A model generated the notes under the pieces. The model was not told where the DNA came from, ran no database searches, and worked only from the letters and a program-made list of their open reading frames with translations. The position numbers and the translations under genes were made by a program. Source: Ectocarpus siliculosus (Eukaryota > Sar > Phaeophyceae > Ectocarpales > Ectocarpaceae). From it: a stretch of 64,000 nucleotides of DNA. This document shows, one piece after another, positions 10,888-23,900 of this stretch; position 1 is the stretch's first letter; every line of letters starts with the position of its first letter. The stretch covers positions 3,402,381-3,466,380 of the forward strand of contig FN649748.1 of the NCBI GenBank assembly GCA_000310025.1, in the 5' to 3' direction.

Positions 10888-13800
10888 ATGGAGCAAATGA
10901 GGAAGGCATGGACACCAGTTTTAGTCGCTCTCCTCTCACCGATGGCGGCTGGTGCCCTGTGTACTCAATCTGCTCTCACCATCGAAACAACCGCGTTTAC
11001 CTTCTCGGGATGTTACCAGGAGAGTCCGTACGCAGGGCTGTACGAGACGAAGGTTTGGACGATCGAAGGGCGGGATGTGGCTGAGTTTGGAACGAAAGCC
11101 ATATTGGCAGATCTGGTGAGCTACTCCATTTCCAATCGCCAATCGTAGAGAGATGTTGCGTGCATAACACAACTACTGCTGTAAGGTGGCAGCGTGTTGC
11201 GTCATCGAAGACACCCCGTGGGCAATCTTCGTCAAGGGTATGTACTGCTTGCTTACAGTTGCAGTTCGAAGCCGTACTCTTGCACGCCGCTCTCCTCCGC
11301 TATCGTTCGCATACAATACACAGAGAGGCTGCCAATATCGGTCTTGAGCGTGCCGCCAGTAGCAACCCCATGGAGATCATCATCCACCACTTGAGATCTG
11401 CTTGTAGGTAAAACCCTAACCCTAACCCCAACCAACCCTAAGCCGGTCGCCCCGGTGGTCTAGTTGGTATCTTCGAAACATAATCAGAGATCAGGCCAGG
11501 GGTTCGAATCCCGGCGTAAGCGAGCTTTTCTTGCGAAGTGAGTTTTTCTCTCGCTTCCGCTTCTGGCCTAAATAGTGGTTGGAAAGCGCTAGTTCGTGTG
11601 TACACGTGTACACAGAGGTAAGAGAGTGCTGAACTCTTCTCGCAATATAAACCGAAGGGAAAGTACCGCAGGAGGGGAGGGTAGAGAGGGGCTCTTCTGT
11701 GAGACCACGCGTTGGAGTAAACGGCACTGGTGCTGTGAGCGCTGATTTGCAGTGAAGACAAAAAAAAAAGGCGATTTGACGTGAAGACAAAAAAGTGGTA
11801 CTAAATATATATAAATAATCGAGCAGTCAAAGAATGCATTACAATTTTTCACCCGCGCGGCTACTACGTATAGATATCTTGAAACCTATAGCAGCATCGA
11901 GTCTTTCATGTGTATTTCAGCAGTATTTTCTCCATGTATATAGCGTCCTCGGTAAGGAAGGCAAGCACTCTACTGCTGTGGTCTACCGTGGTGCCCCCTG
12001 CCTAGAACCAGATATTGACTTACTGTAGTGGTCCGTACTTGGACAATTTGAGGCAACACTACGTACGTACAATCTTGAGTCCCCGATTCCGAGGTGTTTT
12101 CGCGAGTCTCGAAGAGGCCTCTTCCCTTCAGGACCGACCAATCAAAATCAGGTGAATGTCTTCCTGTAGTCTACTGTCGCTCGTTTCATCTTATATGTTG
12201 CCTTTTTCAACACCTTTCTCTGGAGTCATTGGCCCATGTCTTCCAAGAGCTTCGTGATCACTCACACGCTTGCGTTTTTGCCTTTTCTTTCGCTTCTCTC
12301 TCCGCAATTCCAAAACAGCAAAATGGCCCACTCGTCGATCCGGTTTGGGTTATTGGTACGGTGACTGCTCTCCCCCAAAATACTTGGTCTGATGGCTACA
12401 ACTCTGGGCTGGAAGTAGTCAACCTGGTGTGCACAGGGACGTCGACGTTCTGGGAAACGGAAGACCCGGCGCAGGAGATACAATGGACATGTACGTGTAC
12501 TTGATCGAGGCATCCTAATCCAGTCACTCGCTGGTAATCGTGTGGCGAGACGCGTTCTCAAGTTCGAATCAATACCTTTCAGAAAATTTGGCATCAAATT
12601 AGAGTAGACTAGTCTACTCGAGACCTGGTAGACCACCATGTGTACGCAGCAGTTTTGCTCGGGTATATTACGAAGTGTTGGTGCGACTTGGGTGGAAACT
12701 CGCCTCGAATACGTGAACACGCTCAAGTACATTTTTAGGAAGTGCTGTCGCTTGTCTGAAACTACAATCAACGTAGCTCGAGCTATTCCTCGAACCCGAT
12801 CGCTCTCCTGCTCTCTTTTTCATTCCCGCTGTATCGCTTCCATGCACCGAAGGTGACACTGATGGCGATGGAGTCACTTCAGTTCCCGAAAGCGGCGACT
12901 TAGCTGTCACCTGTGGGTGCGCCGGTATGCCTACAACCATCTCAACGCCAGCACCGATGCCGCCAGCACCGACGCCAGCACCGACGACCCCAGAACCAAC
13001 AATTGGTGTCGTACCCCAAACTCCTGCTCCTGCTGCCGCTGACGGCTATGTACCCACGCCGAATCCAGCTGTAATTATTGCAGTGGATCCAACGCCAGTT
13101 CCCATCTCAGGAGGCGCAGATTCGAACCAAGTGAGACCAGCTAACTGGTAATGTGGTAATGAACTAATGCATCTTCTCGTAACGAGCAAACTGTGCTGAC
13201 TAGGGTGCAACGTTTGGGTAAGAGAGCCATTGCGTTCCATGGCGGTGAAACTGGTTTGCCTGTTGTCGCCATCCTGCTCTCTGTATTTCTTGTAGCACAG
13301 TACAATGTAGGTTGCAGGAAAACGCACACCTTGACCCTCGTGTCTCGTGTAGCACGGGGCTACTCGGAGGTTCGCATGACTTGCCATGGAAAGACTAGGA
13401 CTCACATCAGCTATATCCTTTCGACGTTTGTCTGCTGCACGGCAGATGACACCGGCGCCTATTGTTGGTGGAACCGTTGCGCCATGTAACCTCACGCTTG
13501 CTTCGAATGAAATGCAAGACATGAGCGGCTGCTATGCCCGCGGGACGAGTTCCAATGCTAGGGGAAGATGGGTTAAACTCGACGAGACGGCCGTCATTGA
13601 ATGGCAGGTGTGGTTGGTGTCCCTGCCATCTTTACGTAGTAGAGAGTGACAACCCCCCTAGCTTCTTGCAAACGCTGCTCGGTCGACGGGTCTGAATAGC
13701 GAATCCGCTGGCTGCTATACAGTACTATACAGCGCGATGCTCCCCAGCACTCACATCCTTCAGATGTCGTGTCGGCAATGTCTCTCGCAGGGACGTATTC

Positions 13801-15536
13801 GTTAGTTTCCTCAAAGCCAGGCAGTTTCAACTCTTCCTGACTTTTGGCAGAATGATGTTTGATCTGGGACCGACGACAACTCGTGGCGAATAGTCGAAAG
13901 TTCGCGATTGTTTTTCGCACGAACACGCCATGCGTGCATGGTGGCTTTTTATCCATTATGTCTAACGCCTTCCTTCCCTTTTGGTACTATGTAGATGCGT
14001 TCCGATCATTGTACAGGACTGCCGTGACCTCCTCCACCGTTCTGATTCGGCTTGTATCCGCAGGAGGCGCAGGGCTCCAATAAACAAGGCAACTGGGTCG
14101 TACTCGTGGCCGGTTTCGGCCTTCCCGACGAAATCAAATGCATCGGCAGCAATGATGTGGAAGACCCCACTGAGATACCTGTGACCTCCTGGTATTGTGA
14201 GTTAATTAGTTATCCTGTTATATCTGTCAAGTACATTTTATGTCTTTCGACTTCCGTCTTTGTGATGATTGTTACGCCCCCCCAAGGCTCAGATACGCCA
14301 TCGGTTTGTTGGTTTGTTCGAGGCTAGTTTTGCTTTTGCATGCGCGTGAGGGGCGATCTCGTTAGTGGTGCCGAATTTACGCCGTTCCATGGCTCTTCTT
14401 TTCCTCTCGAAGTAGAGACACGACATGCTGATGTTTTGAAGCTCGGAGGACTGTACGGCATGCACATGCTGTGCGCCCCACACTACAGACTGTCGTTCGG
14501 TTGTTCTTGCATTCTCTTTCGCACAGGCAAGTCGATCAGTTGCCGCCCAGCGTAAACCGTGGTTTGCCCTTGCGTTTAGACGTGTCTCGCCAACGTGGAA
14601 ATGTCTCCGGCGAACGTTAAGCACCAAGTTTGACACGTGTTTCAAACCTTGACAGGTGACTTGGATGGGGAAGGGAGCTACACTCCAGCAATCAGTTTCA
14701 ATTTTGAGGCGCTAACATGTACGGGATCATGCGAGATCGCTACGTCGGTTGAATCGCTCGATAGCGAAGGTTCAGATGGCAGCACTGGCAGGACCATGGC
14801 TATTGTTGTCGGGAGTGTAGTTTCCGGAGTGGGGGTGGCCGCGATCGTTATTATCGGAGCACTGTTGCTGAAGAGAAGAAAAAGAGGGGCGACAACGAAC
14901 GGGGCAAGGCCAACCGAAAATGCAGACCCGGCTGATCCGAGCGCCCCAGCTCCGATCCCAGTATTCGAGGTGCGTCGCTTATTTTTTACTTCCCATCACA
15001 GTGCCGTGTGTATTATCGTGCCGTCTTTTCTGGCGTCATTTTGCACCTTTCGGTGTATACTTGTATACGAATTTGAGTAATCATCCGAGTTCACACAGGA
15101 GGAAGGTATTGTACCGCAGGGACTTTCTCGTGTTGGTTTTCCACCTTCCCCGTACGGCGCTTGCCTTCGAGTTTTTGAACGCGAGGTTCAGCGGTCCCTC
15201 GTACTTTGCACTCGCAGAATTGCAAAAATTGTTCAATCCCAGGAAAGAACCGAATCCACCAGTTGCTGCTATCGTTGTACATGACCGAGGTTAAGTTCCG
15301 TTTGTAAGCACCATCTCTTAGGATTGCCTTACTTTGTGGTCCTAAGAAACACTGTTCTCGGGAAGGCGCAAACTGAGCTCTATGATTCAATGATCAAGTT
15401 GGACGAGAAACGAACATGTGGCTGTGTCTAGGTGCGACAGGTGAAGCAGCCCGAGGCGTCTCACGTCTACGTGTCCCCGCCTCACAGCTCACAGTATTTC
15501 CTGCCATACCCCACGTTATCAACGTATTGTTGCTAG
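10888..15536 (+). CDS. Type I membrane protein with duplicated Cys-containing module
   Basis: The proposed exons are 10888-11115, 12319-12490, 12853-13130, 13446-13607, 14064-14196, 14656-14969 and 15432-15536. All introns are GT-AG, the phases agree, and the product is 463 aa. Residues 4-22 form a signal peptide (RKAWTPVLVALLSPMAAGA). Module 1 (about 24-157) and module 2 (about 226-350) align in order: SGCYQES/SGCYARG, then a VWVIGTVTA-like/WVVLVAGFG block, then CDTDGDG/CDLDGEG and a final Cys pair. Both are cut by introns of the same phases at matching places (phase 0, then phase 1). A Thr/Pro/Ala-rich linker (about 159-225) joins them. One transmembrane helix (about 372-396) is followed by KRRKR and a short cytoplasmic tail. 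The family is not recognised; a cell-surface adhesion or receptor role is only inferred. The last exon is the least certain. Confidence 0.7.
11411..11442 (+). repeat. Short interstitial telomere-like tract
   Basis: AAACCCTAACCCTAACC followed by degenerate units (CCAACCAACCCTAA) lies in intron 1 of the membrane-protein gene, immediately before the SINE. It holds about two and a half exact CCCTAA units. It may be a break-repair scar or just the 5' flank of the SINE insertion. Confidence 0.5.
11443..11795 (+). mobile_element. tRNA-derived SINE
   Basis: The head holds an RNA polymerase III A box (TGGTCTAGTTGG, 11456-11467) and a perfect B box (GGTTCGAATCC, 11501-11511) at tRNA-like spacing. The acceptor and T stems do not pair, so this is not a working tRNA. 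A tRNA-unrelated body of about 250 bp follows. It ends with GTGAAGAC plus an A tract, repeated twice (about 11751-11771 and 11780-11795), as in a SINE tail. It sits in intron 1 of the membrane-protein gene in the same orientation. I recognise no established SINE family. Confidence 0.6.
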
Positions 15537-16408
15537 TATCTCATCCTTCCCCCGCCTCCCGATCGTTCTTCTGTTCAACCGCGCGCATACATCAATATGC
15601 TACCAACTCATACTGCCGGCACGTTTGGTGCGTGTGCGGGAAAACACAACGAGCAGCCATGGGGCACACGCCCTGCGCCAAGGTTGGTGGCAGCGAATAT
15701 TGAGGAAATGGGCACCCGAGACATTTTTGGGTACTTTCTTCTACAGGAGTAGGTTTGTTTCCGTGACACGTTCCAGCGATCCGAGAATGGACTACTCGGC
15801 TACAGTAGAGACCACACGAATTCGGGCAGGGTGAAAGATTGCGACGCATGTGTCTGAACTAAATGAAGCTGTCCGAAATTTCAAATCGTTTGACAGGAAC
15901 TGCGTTCGTGGTATTGCATCTGCCGCCTTCGCGCTTGTATACGTCACGATAAATTTTCACTCGTCATCTACGTTACAGCGGTTAACCTTTTCCAAATGCC
16001 TGCCTCTATTGCAGATACTACAAGTGATACACGCGGCGCCGGGCAAGGAAGGTGACAGCTGGCGAAGGTGACGTTCAACCATGTCCACCCAAACGCTGGC
16101 TGGTGCGAAAGCTCACTGCATCGATTGCAACACAGCCTTGAGCCAACACGGCCTGGAGCAACAACGCCGGGTTAAAATCAGGCAGAAGTCAGGCAGTATG
16201 GATACTATGTTGGGCTTTTCGGCCGGTCGGTCGACTAAAGTTGTAGCTACCTTTTATGTTACCGTTGGACTTTTGCAAAGGGTGCATACTGTAGGGCTTG
16301 TGTGTTCCGGGTAGGGTTTCAGAAGCGGCCGTAGACTTATACAGAAAAAATCGGGTATGCCGCACGGAATTATCAGAAAAGATTCGGGTGTGTTCACAAG
16401 TGTATACC

Positions 16409-16432
16409 GTACCCGTACCCGTACCCGTACCC
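16409..16432 (+). repeat. Hexanucleotide microsatellite
   Basis: Four tandem CGTACC units are visible, with a further degenerate GTACGGGTAC near 16714. Confidence 0.85.
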
Positions 16433-16589
16433 AGACCTCATTTTTTTTTACAAAGTATAGTATCCTGGTGCTAACCCTCATTTTCCGGGTATTTTACCCT
16501 GTTTTCCCGGTGTGATATCTTATTTTGTTTTGTTGAACCCTTACCTCGGGTCTTGCTTCGCCTGGTTAACAGGATTCACAGCTAATCCA

Positions 16590-16712
16590 GGCAGGGTTTG
16601 GAAATCTTACACAACTCACAGAAGTGTCAGGTAGTGTTTCGGAAGTGTTACAATACTCACCAAGTGTTGGCGTAGGGTTTTCACAATTGTGACAGAACTC
16701 ACAGATTTATCG
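16590..16712 (+). repeat. Degenerate tandem repeat, unit about 40 bp
   Basis: Three diverged units share a GTAGGGTTT-like start, a central TTACA and an ACTCAC end (near 16592, 16632 and 16671). A fourth partial copy may lie near 16312. Confidence 0.55.
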
Positions 16713-18516
16713 GGTACGGGTACAGCAGTATACATATATATATCTGTCTATCCTGGGCTCGCCCCTCTCTGCGAAAGCCTCAATGACGATACCCTTGGGC
16801 TCGTCTCTGCGAAAAGCCTGAAAACGTGTGGTCGTGTTAGTTAGCCCGTTGATTTATTTTATTTTATTTTTCTTGAATCGCTTTCGGAACCGGTCGGCCT
16901 CTAGCGGCTCCTTCAGACCGACGGTCCGAGTGGGAGTGTATGCCGTTGCATGTTGATCGAGCCAAAGAGAGAATATTCTGCAAGTATGCCGCAGGTAGAC
17001 ATATGGTGTAGACGGCAAGTAGCGTTAAACGAAGGCATGATAGGTGCTTTACAGCCTTACATATGGCACGATTATTGTGGTTCATCCACAACCCTCTTTG
17101 CGAGCGCATATGCTGTGTAGGACAAGCTCATTGCAAGCCTTCGAAGTCGGTGGGTTGAGTGAATCCCTTGTCACGATTGATTTCTCTCCTGCTTCTGTCT
17201 CGTTTTGCCCACGCGCAAGCGAGTAGTCTATGTAAGTTGCCCCCTCAAAGCTATCGGGTTTGGTTTGTTCATTGTTGCATGGACCTGAACGCTTTCAGAT
17301 TGTTCACATTTTTCTGTATGTCAGCTGGGGTTGTTTCCATGTTTCCGGCGCCGTTTCATGTGTGTTCCAGAATCAACTCATTGGAATAGATTCCATTTTG
17401 ATGCATTTCCGCATTATTTCCATATCGAGTGCGAGTTGGCCTCTTGTGGAACTGTGAGCCAACGAGCACGTCCTTTGGACTGAAACAAGTACATCTCTGC
17501 TTTGCTCATGTGCTATGTGGCCACCTCTCACAACGGAGCATGTCGTTCTTCGCTTTTCTTGCTCATCTCGCTCATGAAGCAAAGCATATGTCCCCTGCCG
17601 ACCCTGAATGATTGGGGGCAACGGTTTCTGCTGCTGTTATTGTGGTGGTGGTGGTGGTGGTCGTGGTCACTTCCACGATCGTTCTGAATTATCCAGGATG
17701 TTCTCTTCCGTAGTGTCGAAGGCAAACAAACCAACTACCGTCCGTTGTCGCAATCTGACGCGAAGAAATATCGTGCAAATCAAGAGACACATGAAGCAAA
17801 CTAACACAGAGGCACGCCGGATGGGGTAGCCCACACCCCCCCCGAAATATCGTAAAGACGATCGCCTTAAGTCAGGACCTTGGCCACACACAAGGTACTT
17901 GTACATTACGGTATGCATAGGAGCCGCAAAAACAACTGCAGAGGTTATCTTCGCATCCCTACAAAGCATGGCATCGTCGCTTTCGCGTCTCGCCCACACA
18001 GGTCAACCCCATCCTAACGTCCTGGAGGTTCGGCCGGGCTCTACGATTCAACCGCGCACATCCTGTAGTACACTGCACACTGCACCTTACACACCTTTCA
18101 AAACGCCCGTCCTCTCTGTCGGGTTCATCGTGAACCAGGCAGACAGCCCTTTACGCCAAAAATTCAGGATGTGGACGGTCAGGCAACACGGATGGCCCCA
18201 ACTATATCTGAGCTGCGAGACGACGAGAAGGAAGTTGACTCCCGTCCAGGGATCAGACCAAACCTACTCAGGATCGAAATTCCAAGGCGAAGGTCAGCGA
18301 GGGCAGCAAATATAGTAGTAGGGGAAACACACAGCCGCAACTCTCCGCGTAAGAATCGCAGCAACAACAGCTTAAGCCGCCCTCAAAGAACAAACAAGGG
18401 GCGCCTTTTTCGCGTTTCAGCGCAGGTAAATGATCCGAAGTGTTCGGGACGGTCGAACAAGACGCAAGCTACTCGACGGAACAAAGCAATCGCGACCACT
18501 GCGCTACAGCCATCTT

Positions 18517-19710
18517 CTAGCAAGAACGGAAGACGGCTGGAGAGACTCCGTGAACAATGGCTCCCAACCCCGCTTCGGCCGCCTCCCTGGTGGGCTTGTC
18601 CAACTTCCACAATTTGTGTTGTCCCGATAAGCTGAATGGTAGAACAAGCTGCCTTGGATCTGAGAGGCACAGGGGTACGTGAGGGACCACAGCAGGAGAG
18701 CACATCATCTCAGGCTGCCTTGCTGCGGTGATATCTAGATATCCTGTCTTGTGCATCAAGGTGTACGCCAACGTTTACTTGCAGCCACAACCTCTTTTCT
18801 CAGTAAGAGCAGCAACACTAGGGAACGCCGACACCAGTAGTATTGGTTGCGATTTATCGTTGTCGAGCACAACATGCGCCTTACCTTGACAGAGAAAAAC
18901 AAATTCTGACTGACTCTCAAGCTTTGGACCCAAGGGCATGTCCTCTGCTGCTTGGAATTCCGCCTGCCATGCACCGGCCACCGACACACAAAACCGGCAA
19001 TATATGGGTCAAAACAGGTGGGTGTATTCAAACGAAACGACTGGCTTCCTTCGAAGAACCCACCGCACCGGAGAGGCATAAGAAATCCCTCAGAGAGCGC
19101 GCCCTTACGTGGAACGTAAAAATATGGGCACACACAAACGCACAAACATACATACCGGAGGCAGGCAGCCCACGATGTCCACGCAACCGAGGAGGCAAGA
19201 AGTTGGATATGATGTCGGTAGACACAGCTTGTCTGAGATACCGTCAGCAGCATAGATTGACCGATATTGGTCCTCCACCGCGCGAACCTACACTTTTTAT
19301 TAACATCAATAACGTTTGGGGGGAAAGAATGACAGTATTGTAGATTTCGAGTTCATATATTCCGCGTACACCGTACATGCAGAGTAGGGTGTGCAAACGA
19401 ATACGATTCAGATGAAATAGGCAAAAAACAAGCGCCAGCAGGGAGAGCCATTTCGAGAGTGTTGACCCCGTATTCTTAGTTCGTAAAGAAGTATCCCGCA
19501 TGTATCCGTTATTTGGCGAGCCTATACGCCTTCTACCATGCTGACCTCCGCAGGGTTTGGCTCCTTCGCTGCTGCATGAACCCACAGGATTCCTCTGTGC
19601 TCGGTTGGCCAGCTTCGTCCCTCGACGCGCTTTATACCGGCAACCAGTAGCGACGCCCAGGGTTGGTGCATGGTTAAGCACACGTTCTTAGGCCGGGCAG
19701 TTGATGCCAT
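18517..19710 (-). CDS. ASCH-domain protein, TRIP4/ASC-1 type
   Basis: Four exons on the minus strand read 19710-19537, 19287-19156, 18963-18885 and 18659-18517. Introns are GT-AG, the phases match (0, 0, 1), and the product is 175 aa. Nearly the whole protein is one ASCH domain (ASC-1 homology; a PUA-like beta-barrel thought to bind RNA). Diagnostic segments are MHQPWASLLVAGIKRVEGR with RSWPTEHRG near the start, YPTSCLLGCVDIVGCL in the second exon, SEFVFLCQ at the third, and LSGQHKLWKLDK at the end. In animal TRIP4 this domain is C-terminal to a zinc finger. Here it stands alone with its own ATG, as in small ASCH proteins of other eukaryotes. TRIP4 is a coactivator and ribosome-rescue (ASC complex) component. 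Whether this short protein shares those roles is unknown. Confidence 0.85.
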
Positions 19711-20985
19711 CGAATTGTTGGCTTTCTTCTTCGAACGCTGTAAAGTACGATAAGGAGACACGAAGATGCACCTGCAGTAAAGGGTATAAAATAAACTTGT
19801 ACTGCTGTAGGTGGCATTGACAAAAGGTGTATTCACATCGTTCGAGTGAGAGTTTGTGGATCTGCTGCTTGCTACGATATACGATGGCATGTCCTTCCAA
19901 AACGTATTACAAGGGCCTTAGACACCCAGCACTCCAACAGCATGGGCATCATGTTGGCGTCATCGAACCGGCTCTCTGGTGGGAATATGGCAGGCTGCAC
20001 GCGTGGTGTTTGAAGTATGGGTACTAAAGCAGTCCGTTTGTCATATTTAGCGCAGGGCGTTCGATGCTTGACAGTGTTTGTCATGTCTTCCTCTTGATGT
20101 CTTGATTCCACAAGGGCTTTAGTTTGGCGCCTTGCGGAATATGAGGTACTACGCAGACGTAGAAGTAGGTCAGAAGGGATTCACAATTTGAGCATTTCCA
20201 TGGCAATGCTGCTTTGATACTTATTACGGCCACCAATACGTGACGTATTACGATAGGAACGTATCGATATCCATTCATTGACTCTGTGTTGTGTGGTGTG
20301 AATTTCTTTGCATCAAAAAGGACAGCCGAGCAGGGGGGGAATGGGACATGGGGGCGGGGGGGGGATCTTCGAAAGATAGAAGGTACGAGTACAGCTGAAG
20401 AGAAGGGCAGGATGGAGACGGCTGAACAGATACAGAGATACGAATGTTCCGCACTGATGATGATGGAGGCCATGGCAGGAAAACCAGCCGGACGTATCCC
20501 ACAAAAAATTACTTCAATAATACAAACAGTAGTGTAGTAGTGTTCATCTGGCGGTGGTGAACATTCCAAATTGTATTTCAAAGCAAAGAGAACAGCAAGT
20601 CACTTGCGCTGTGATATCTACTTGTACATGCGCAGATTATATGACTCCTAGTCTGTATTCTACTTCAAGTTCAAAATACACGACTGGCCTCTGGATTGCT
20701 AGGCAAGCTACCAATCTCACACTGTACCACTTCACCTGCCCGTGCATAAGGAATCCTGATATGCATGCTAGTAAAGCTGGGGTCTAGCTTCAGAGCACTA
20801 CATGTATACGCAATGTTGTCATGTTAACCTAGGCGGGGGCACACGGCTGAGGCGTGAGGGGTATGTGAGGGGGCTCCGTGGCTGAAGCAACGCAACGTGC
20901 TACTCCGTATTTTCCAACGGCCACTTCATCTGCACACTGCACACACAAGACCACGCACCCACAGGGGGCCGTGTGGGAGGCTAGC
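19711..20985. other. Divergent intergenic region
   Basis: This separates the 5' ends of the ASCH gene (minus) and the next gene (plus), so it should carry both promoters. A G-rich tract lies near 20330-20365. A TACTGCTGTA word lies at 19800-19809. No coding exon is recognised. Confidence 0.45.
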
Positions 20986-23900
20986 CATGATGCGCGTGGG
21001 AGGAACGAGAGGAACCATGCAGCAGTGCATAGCAGAGATCGAAGATAGCGCCCTGCCTCAGGATTTCAAGCTCAAGCAGGTTCGGTCGCTCGTGCGGTAC
21101 ATGCGTGAGGTCGACGGACTGGTGAGAGGCATCAACTCGGAGAGCGGTTTTGAGGCTGACTGCACCGCGTACCTGGAGATTCTCTGCACGAAGGAAGAAT
21201 CGGAGCTCAACCGTCGGGTCAGCTGCACGAGAGTGCTCAAACAGGCAAGAGAGTACCTCCGTAGAAGCTTTGCTTGTATCACCTTGCGTAGGCCAAACGG
21301 ATGGATGTCTTCCACAAATCCACAGAACCTCGCCTTGCATGGCATCGCCAGGGGGTCGTCGAAGTTACCTGTAGATACGCGTATGTAAGCATATGCACAT
21401 ATGCACAGCAGAGTGTAGCTGACGTTTCTTGGCCGACGCGGTGAAGGCTTAGCCGATGTATTTCAGTAACCGAAGCAGGGAAAGCAGACATCAATTTCCC
21501 CGCGGATCTACGCACGCGTCGCGCCGGTGCCCCAGTACCCTGTGGTACAGCAGTGTACCCCGAATCCTCGAGAGAACATCCGTAGTACCAGTCGCAGTAG
21601 ATTACTGCTGCTGTACTGCTGTATGCATAAATATGCTTACGAAAGAAAACATTACATCTATGAAAGTCACCGCGCGGTCTTGTCTACTGCTGTGTTCGAT
21701 CCATCTCCGGACAACAGGACTTCGACGAGAAGCGAAGAGAATGGCGAAGAACGAAAAAAAATGTCATCAACGCAATTAGCGAGATGAGCGCGAGGGCCCT
21801 CAAATTCGAGTGCAGCGAGAAAAAGACCATCGCTCTACACGCGATCCAGTTCTACAAGGTGGGTGCACCATGTACACAAGCCAGCGGAGTACTTGTAGCA
21901 TGGGTGTCTTGGATCCTCGTACCCCAATTCCCTCGATGGAGTCTCCTGCCCGTCAACTCAAGACAAGAAGCCATGTTTCTTTTTTTGACTGCTGTACGGT
22001 CTTACTGCTGTACAAGTATTGTACTTTTCAAGACTTAAGGGCACACACAAAACGCCACGAACACGCTTCTCCAGTGACGCCAAAATCATGCTCCCTATCC
22101 GAATTCACCAATATAATGATCCAGCCGCCTTGTTTTCGGCCTTACAACAGAGTAAAAGACAAAATATGCAAAGGCAAAGGGAGCTTTCCCGTTTGGTGAA
22201 CAAAGCCTTGAGTTTTTTTCCACGTTGTTTCGGGCTGTCTTTGGGAAATCGAGTACTGAGTGCTCGTCAAGCCAGCCTTCACCTCAATTCCATGAGGCAT
22301 TTTCACGAACGCCGTCCGTCTTTCCGAATCCAACATCCAACACCATTTCCCCGCAGAACGTGATGGCCAATGATAATGGAGCCATACCTGGAGAGAGCGA
22401 GAGCACGGATGGCCTGATAGACCAGTACCGCAGGTACGATTGCCATTCTGGCTGTATAGGAGACAGCTTCGACTACGTAGGATGGCGATGTTGATAAAGC
22501 AAATGGAAGCACAGCGGGGGGGTGTCGCATCTAAACGCTATCGTGTTCAACTAACGTTCATGGGTACAGGATCACCGCGCCTCCCCCTTTTTCAGCGTGG
22601 GAATGAACCAGCTTCGATTGCAAGAGTATCCCTCTACGTGAGGTGATCTGAGCAAGGCGACCTACATCACATGACGGCCATTCAACACGACCGAAGCCAA
22701 GGCATCTATCTGTAGCTTGTCTTGTAGAAGTGTTTGAGAGAGGAGACAAGAGGGGAACACATGCCAAAGTAGCCTTGCGCGATGACGGGGTTTGGGGTCT
22801 GGCTCCGTGTAGCTGACGGGTATCAGGTAACGGCAATTACTATACAGTTACCACTGCAGAACTGGGATACAGGATTACGAAAAGTGATGTCTAGATCCCT
22901 GTCCCGTAGATAAGGCTGCGTCTCGGCGGTGGCGAATGTGTGGGTGTGGGTGTCGGTGAAGCACAGCGCAGTTTCTCTATGCTGTGGTATTCAACCACTA
23001 CTGCAGTTGTGGGGAATTTGTGGGTTTTCCTTAGGCGGTCTCCCTGGATACGCGGTCTCGCTGGATGCACCTGTATGTCTTTTTCAGCCCCCTGCAAAAT
23101 ATCACACAAATCGTGTCCAACGTCGGCTCTGCTGGCGTGACTAGATGTTCTAAATGTTTATACATCATGTTTATCCATCCTTGTCTCGACCACAAGTGCG
23201 GCCGTCTCTTCATGTAGGTCGCGCTCGGTATATACATGTGTTGGATCGGTTAGCACGGCCCAAGTTGAGATCGCTGTACTTGCAGTCGCTAATGACGGTG
23301 GGAACGGCTCTTGTTGCTCTTTTGGAGAATAACGGACACTTTTGCAACTGCTGTCAACTTAGCCCTATTTATGCGTAGCCTCCTGGAGGCCACCTGTGGC
23401 GGTCAAACTCCAACGTCACGGTATGTGTGTGGGGGCCACAACTGAATGCAAGACGTTTGATTGCACACCTTTGAATTGAACCCAACAAACACTACGCGTT
23501 GCTTTGACAGGCACCGGGACGAGATCTCCAAGATTCCATTCTACGCAGATTCAATAATGAAAATGCTAAAGGACATTCGGCGGACCGTCAACGCCTCTGC
23601 GAAGCTCCAGCCAGGGAGCAATGCCTTCACACAGTTCCTCGATGAGGTACACTAATGGTTGTATGCTGGTTCGTTCAACTCATAATCCAAGAGCCCATGG
23701 TATCGGGCATGCGCTTCTTCCTCTATGTCCCTACTCGTTACTCTCACTACGTATTGTTAGATCAAGCGTGGCCAGATTGTTTCCTGGTACAGGTATCGCT
23801 CAGACACCATTTATTTGGTGTGGTTGCTGGGTGCCTGTTTTTCATTTCTCGCTGAACTCCTTCCAATCTCCTGGCTTGACTACTGCGTCCAAACCACCCG

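Larger units (their letters stand above)
15537..18516. other. Intergenic region with simple repeats
   Basis: This lies between the membrane-protein gene and the 3' end of the ASCH gene. It contains a CGTACC array (16409-16432), a degenerate 40-bp tandem repeat (16590-16712), an ATAT tract near 16735 and a GTG run (17644-17665). Many short frames exist, and none looks like a gene. Confidence 0.5.

Noticed and set aside
11450-11525. Functional tRNA gene
   Set aside because: A and B boxes are good, but the acceptor and T stems do not pair and no anticodon arm forms; it fits a SINE head better.
18171-18635. 154-aa plus-strand basic ORF
   Set aside because: It overlaps the last exon of the ASCH gene antisense and has no motif; the minus-strand exon joins its gene in phase.
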